From CAZQLW01 sp964639875 (GTDB lineage: Archaea; Nanobdellota; Nanobdellia; Woesearchaeales; GW2011-AR9), in the NCBI GenBank assembly GCA_964639875.1, contig CAZXEM010000056.1, forward strand, positions 1-7,266: a stretch of DNA of 7,266 bases. Direction: 5' to 3'. Positions 4,656-7,266 of this stretch are shown here, in pieces. A program made the translations under genes and the position numbers. Under the pieces are notes generated by a model, which worked only from the letters and a program-made list of their open reading frames with translations, was not told where the DNA came from and ran no database searches. Each line of letters opens with the position of its first letter. Position 1 is the first letter of the stretch.

Positions 4656-5906
4656 TCACCTTCTTTTAAAACGATGTTTAGGTTTAAAGTTCTTAGAAAA
4701 CGATTTCTTACCTTTTGATCTAAATGATCCTCTCTGTTTTGGTGGAGGTTTAGCTGCTGCACCTACTGCGTTTTTTGCAGTCTCTGAATGAAATGAGTGC
4801 TTCATAACTTCAATCTTTTGTTTTATTAATCTTTCAATACTGTGAAGATAACTTCTTTCTTCAGCTGCACAAAATGAAAATGCTGTTCCTTTAGCTCCTG
4901 CTCTTGCAGTTCTACCAATCCGATGAACATAACTTTCTGGTTCATTTGGCAGTTCAAAGTTTATTACATGAGAAATTTCCGGAATATCTATTCCTCGGGC
5001 AGCAATATCTGTTGCTACTAACACTTTAATCTTACCTGTTTTGAAATCTTTAATTGCTTTTGTTCTTGCATTTTGTGATTTGTTTCCATGAATTGCATCA
5101 GCAGAGATATGGTTCTTATTAAGAAAAACAGCTACTTTGTTTGCTCGATGTTTTGTTCTCGTAAAAATTAGAATACTTGTCAGATGTTCACGTTTCAAAA
5201 GTTTAAGTAATAACTTCTCTTTAGCTTTTTGGTCAACAAAAAAGACTTCTTGTTTAATCAATTCTACAGTAGTTGCTTGAGGCGTAACTTCAACGTGGAT
5301 CGGATTGTCCAATAAAGTTTTTGCCAACTTGTTAATCTGTGGTGACATTGTTGCTGAAAAGAATAATGATTGTCTTTTCTGAGGCAATTTTGAAATTATT
5401 TTTTTAATATCATTAATGAACCCCATGTCTAACATTCTATCTGCTTCATCAAGGACAAAGAATTCTACATCTTTAAGAGTTAATTTTCTTTGATCTAATA
5501 AATCTAATAATCTTCCCGGCGTTGCGACAAGTATGTCTACTCCTTTAGATAACGCCTGAACCTGTTTTCCTTGTTTAACACCACCAAAGATAACAGTATG
5601 TTTAAATTTTAAAAACTTTCCATATTGAGAAAAACTGTCTCCAATTTGTGCTGCCAGTTCTCGTGTAGGGGCAACCACTAAAGTTTTGATAGTTCTGGGA
5701 TATTTATCAACCATCCGATGTAATATCGGTAATGTAAATGCTGCAGTTTTACCTGTTCCCGTTTGTGCAATACCTATTAGGTCTTTACCTTTTAATAATC
5801 CAGGAATTGCTTCTAACTGAATCGGGGTAGGGATAGTGTACCCTAATTTAGTTAATGCTCTTTCTAACTGTGGGTTCAGATTAAGATCTTTAAATGAAAT
5901 ATCCAT
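4656..5906 (-). CDS. DEAD-box ATP-dependent RNA helicase, RhlE-like
   Basis: DEAD-box helicases locally unwind RNA using ATP, in ribosome assembly, RNA decay or cold adaptation. All motifs are intact in this 416-residue reading: the Q motif (F5 and TPIQ 27-30), Walker A AQTGTGKT (47-54), Ia PTRELAAQ (80-87), Ib TPGR (129-132), DEAD (153-156), SAT (184-186), motif IV IFTRT (247-251), VATDIAARGIDIP (297-309) and HRIGRTAR (328-335). The C-terminal tail (about 371-416) is Lys/Arg/Ser/Phe-rich and disordered, typical of RhlE-type RNA-binding tails. I chose the ATG at 5906. MDISFKDLNLNPQL matches the usual start of the family, and a TATA box lies 27 bases upstream. A longer reading from 5966 adds 20 residues unlike the family and would overlap the dihydrouridine synthase gene by 17 bases. 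The gene follows that synthase on the same strand, so the two may also be co-transcribed. Confidence 0.93.
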   Translation of the reverse strand: MDISFKDLNLNPQLERALTKLGYTIPTPIQLEAIPGLLKGKDLIGIAQTGTGKTAAFTLPILHRMVDKYPRTIKTLVVAPTRELAAQIGDSFSQYGKFLKFKHTVIFGGVKQGKQVQALSKGVDILVATPGRLLDLLDQRKLTLKDVEFFVLDEADRMLDMGFINDIKKIISKLPQKRQSLFFSATMSPQINKLAKTLLDNPIHVEVTPQATTVELIKQEVFFVDQKAKEKLLLKLLKREHLTSILIFTRTKHRANKVAVFLNKNHISADAIHGNKSQNARTKAIKDFKTGKIKVLVATDIAARGIDIPEISHVINFELPNEPESYVHRIGRTARAGAKGTAFSFCAAEERSYLHSIERLIKQKIEVMKHSFHSETAKNAVGAAAKPPPKQRGSFRSKGKKSFSKNFKPKHRFKRR

Positions 5907-5929
5907 ATACTTCAAAATATGCTTCTCAG

Positions 5930-5937
5930 TTATAAAA
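5930..5937 (-). promoter_or_regulatory. Internal TATA box supporting the short helicase start
   Basis: On the minus strand TTTTATAA is centred 27 bases before the ATG at 5906. It lies just after the stop codon of the upstream dihydrouridine synthase gene. It would give a leaderless helicase transcript independent of that gene. Confidence 0.5.
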
Positions 5938-5949
5938 GTAGGGGGTAAA

Positions 5950-6864
5950 TTATTCAAGTTCTTCAATGAACCTTCTTATCCCTATAAGTGTTGGAAAACT
6001 TTTGACTTCTCTTTTGTTCGTTTCTGTTTTGAAATCTCTAGTCATTCTAAAAACTTGATCTTGAACAAATTTTATTGTAATATGGGGTGGATAATCTTTA
6101 CAAAGGTCAATAAATCTAAGAAGGTGTTTTTTGATAGATTGGTTTGTTTGTTGTTTGCCGGTAAATACCCAAGGGGCATACTTAGCTTCCCTGCCAATCA
6201 TTACCCCATCACAATTACTTTGTTTCATCAGTTCTATTCCTTCTTCTTTACTTTTCAGATCACCATTTGCAATCACGGGAATACTTACTGCCCCTTTGAC
6301 TTGTTTCATAATAACTCTATTTGCTTTTCCTTTATATTTTTGTTCTGCAGTACGTCCATGAACAGCAATAAGTGATGCACCGTTTTCTTCTAAAGATTTT
6401 GCTATTTTTACAGCATTAATACTTTGAGCATCCCAACCAATCCTTATCTTTACAGTAATTGGTTTTTTTGAAGTGTCAACCATTGCCCTAATTATTTTTC
6501 CAAGTTTTTCAGAATCTTTCAATAATGCTGCACCACAATCACGTTCAAGATATTTCTTTTCAATACAACCGCAGTTAAGATCTATTGCATCACAGAAATC
6601 TTCTACCAGCCTTATGCTTTTTTTTATCTTATCAAGATCCCTTCCTATCAATTGAACAATAATCGGACGTTCATTTTCTTGGATTGCAAGATATTTTTTT
6701 ACTTCCTCTTTCGTCATCTTTGCAATGACATTTACATCGTACATATGAGTATAAATAATATCAGCACCAAGCTCTTTACAAAATAATCTAAAAGCTGGAA
6801 AATTAAGTTCATCCATGGGTGCAAGGACAAAAGAATCTTTTACAGGGAAGTTTAATTGAGTCAT
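5950..6864 (-). CDS. tRNA-dihydrouridine synthase (Dus family)
   Basis: Dus enzymes use FMN and NADPH to reduce specific uridines in tRNA loops to dihydrouridine. The 304-residue protein is a TIM barrel of normal length. The first strand has FVLAPMDELNFPAFRLFCKE (residues 12-31), matching the family's LAPM...PFR start although the usual GVTD reads ELNF. ELGADIIYTHM (31-41) follows. QLIGRD (71-76) is the FMN-contact strand. LNCGCIEKKYLERDCGAALL (96-115) holds catalytic C100, but the Pro that nearly always follows is Ile. Further FMN and tRNA-contact strands are VKIRIGWD (138-145), VHGRTAEQKYKG (168-179), IANGD (198-202) and MIGR (222-225). The usual GRGA-G-PWIF reads GREAKYAPWVF. A C-terminal helical domain of about 65 residues follows. 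The ATG at 6864 is supported by a TATA box 26 bases upstream. The target uridine cannot be predicted. The helicase follows directly. Confidence 0.92.
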   Translation of the reverse strand: MTQLNFPVKDSFVLAPMDELNFPAFRLFCKELGADIIYTHMYDVNVIAKMTKEEVKKYLAIQENERPIIVQLIGRDLDKIKKSIRLVEDFCDAIDLNCGCIEKKYLERDCGAALLKDSEKLGKIIRAMVDTSKKPITVKIRIGWDAQSINAVKIAKSLEENGASLIAVHGRTAEQKYKGKANRVIMKQVKGAVSIPVIANGDLKSKEEGIELMKQSNCDGVMIGREAKYAPWVFTGKQQTNQSIKKHLLRFIDLCKDYPPHITIKFVQDQVFRMTRDFKTETNKREVKSFPTLIGIRRFIEELE

Positions 6865-6886
6865 ATTTATTTGGAGGCTGGTTTAG

Positions 6887-6894
6887 TTTAAAAA
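6887..6894 (-). promoter_or_regulatory. TATA box for the dihydrouridine synthase gene, leaderless type
   Basis: On the minus strand TTTTTAAA is centred about 26 bases before the ATG at 6864, with no Shine-Dalgarno sequence in between. Confidence 0.55.
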
Positions 6895-6916
6895 CTTTTT
6901 TCTAATTGTGTAAATT

Positions 6917-6960
6917 CTGCGTAGCAGACTAAATGTCCGAAGGGCTAGGGGAGTTCTACG
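6917..6960 (+). repeat. Two-hairpin structured repeat element, copy 2
   Basis: The order matches copy 1: hairpin CTGC-GTA-GCAG (6917-6927), linker ACTAAAT, hairpin GTCC-GAA-GGGC (6935-6945), then TA and GGGGAGTT. Against copy 1, the second hairpin has a G-C pair swapped to C-G and a T-A pair changed to T-G, so pairing is kept. The outer CTAAA/TTTAG pairing of copy 1 is lost, but CGTAG (6920-6924) can pair with CTACG (6956-6960). This copy lies between divergent genes, upstream of both promoters. Confidence 0.68.
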
Positions 6961-6976
6961 TAAAATAATAGTAAAT

Positions 6977-6984
6977 TTTATATT
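6977..6984 (+). promoter_or_regulatory. TATA box for the YdeI-family gene
   Basis: TTTATATT is centred about 33 bases before the ATG at 7014. It would give a very short leader of some 8-9 bases. The region between is pure AT-rich spacer. Confidence 0.5.
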
Positions 6985-7013
6985 ATCTTGATTATATTAA
7001 TTTATCTGGAACT

Positions 7014-7266
7014 ATGAAAAAAATAACTGCGCTCACTAGGGATGATTTTAGAAGATGGTTAGTAAGTAATCATGATAAAGAAGATAAGGTTTCTGTTATA
7101 GTATATAAAAAACATACTGGAAAATCATCTCCTTCGCATAGAGAGTTGATGGAAGAAGCGATTTGTTTTGGTTGGATTGATACTACAATTAAAAAATTAG
7201 ATGAAAACAGATATATCAGAACATTTTCTAGAAGGAATAAAAATAGTAAATGGAGTGATAACACTC
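7014..7266 (+). CDS. YdeI/OmpD-associated family protein, N-terminal part, cut by the window end
   Basis: The 84 residues visible match the N-terminal region of the YdeI/OmpD-associated (OmdA) family. There is a helix with FRRWLVSNH (12-20), a strand VSVIVYKKHTGK (26-37), a helix HRELMEEAICFGWIDTT (42-58) holding the family's ALCFGWID signature, then RYIRTFSRRNKNSKWSDN (66-83), matching the usual 'fspRrp-S-WS--N' block. Bacterial members have been linked to peptide or bacteriocin resistance, and most are uncharacterised. The protein is soluble with no signal peptide. The ATG at 7014 is supported by the TATA box upstream and by alignment of the first helix at residues 10-20. The frame is still open at the last base. 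Mainly a bacterial family, so lateral transfer is possible. Confidence 0.85.
   Translation, partial: MKKITALTRDDFRRWLVSNHDKEDKVSVIVYKKHTGKSSPSHRELMEEAICFGWIDTTIKKLDENRYIRTFSRRNKNSKWSDNT

Noticed and set aside
5836..6375. Long + strand open frame opposite Dus and the helicase start
   Set aside because: It is antisense to two well-supported genes, has a Phe/Cys/Ser-rich composition typical of a shadow frame and matches no family.
7070..7264. Minus-strand open frame at the right edge
   Set aside because: It is antisense to the YdeI-family gene, whose ALCFGWID-like signature is clear on the + strand.

Overview
The window is strongly AT-rich and looks archaeal. Most genes have a TATA-like box 25-30 bases before the start codon and no ribosome binding site, the usual pattern of leaderless archaeal transcripts. 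Two exported-protein genes instead have a TATA box, a short leader and a GAGGTG Shine-Dalgarno site. T-rich tracts end genes, and there are no bacterial -35/-10 pairs. Small compact genes, a stand-alone J-domain protein and a helicase gene tightly overlapping a dihydrouridine synthase gene would suit a DPANN-type archaeon (Woesearchaeota/Pacearchaeota-like). That placement is inference; there is no rRNA or other phylogenetic marker here.

Left part (1-1575, + strand): the end of a J-domain co-chaperone gene, then a two-gene unit made of a cytidine/guanine/tRNA-type zinc deaminase and, one base later, an unrecognised 230-residue protein with a faint ADP-ribosyltransferase-like look. Centre-left (1576-3160, + strand): two exported-protein genes with near-identical promoter/Shine-Dalgarno modules. 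The first encodes a secreted protein with PEDAGKPE-type repeats. The second encodes a transglutaminase-like lipoprotein that is split by a one-base frameshift in a run of eight T, exactly between the catalytic His and Asp. Centre (3161-3989): a TauE/SafE-family membrane exporter with its own leaderless promoter.

Right part (minus strand, 6864 to 4164): a tRNA-dihydrouridine synthase gene overlaps or abuts an RhlE-like DEAD-box RNA helicase gene, followed by a small unknown protein with a YHGS start that may also be ADP-ribosyltransferase-like. At the right edge a + strand gene begins for a YdeI/OmpD-associated family protein and runs off the window. The deaminase (if TadA-like), Dus and helicase together suggest tRNA/RNA maintenance functions, but only the Dus-helicase pair is physically coupled.

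The most unusual signal is non-coding. Two copies of a roughly 40-base element (4118-4160 and 6917-6960) lie in separate intergenic regions. Each has two hairpins joined by ACTAAAT and ends in AGGGGAGTT. Most base differences in the second hairpin preserve pairing, including a compensatory G-C to C-G swap. This looks like a dispersed structured RNA or mobile repeat that I cannot match to any known family.
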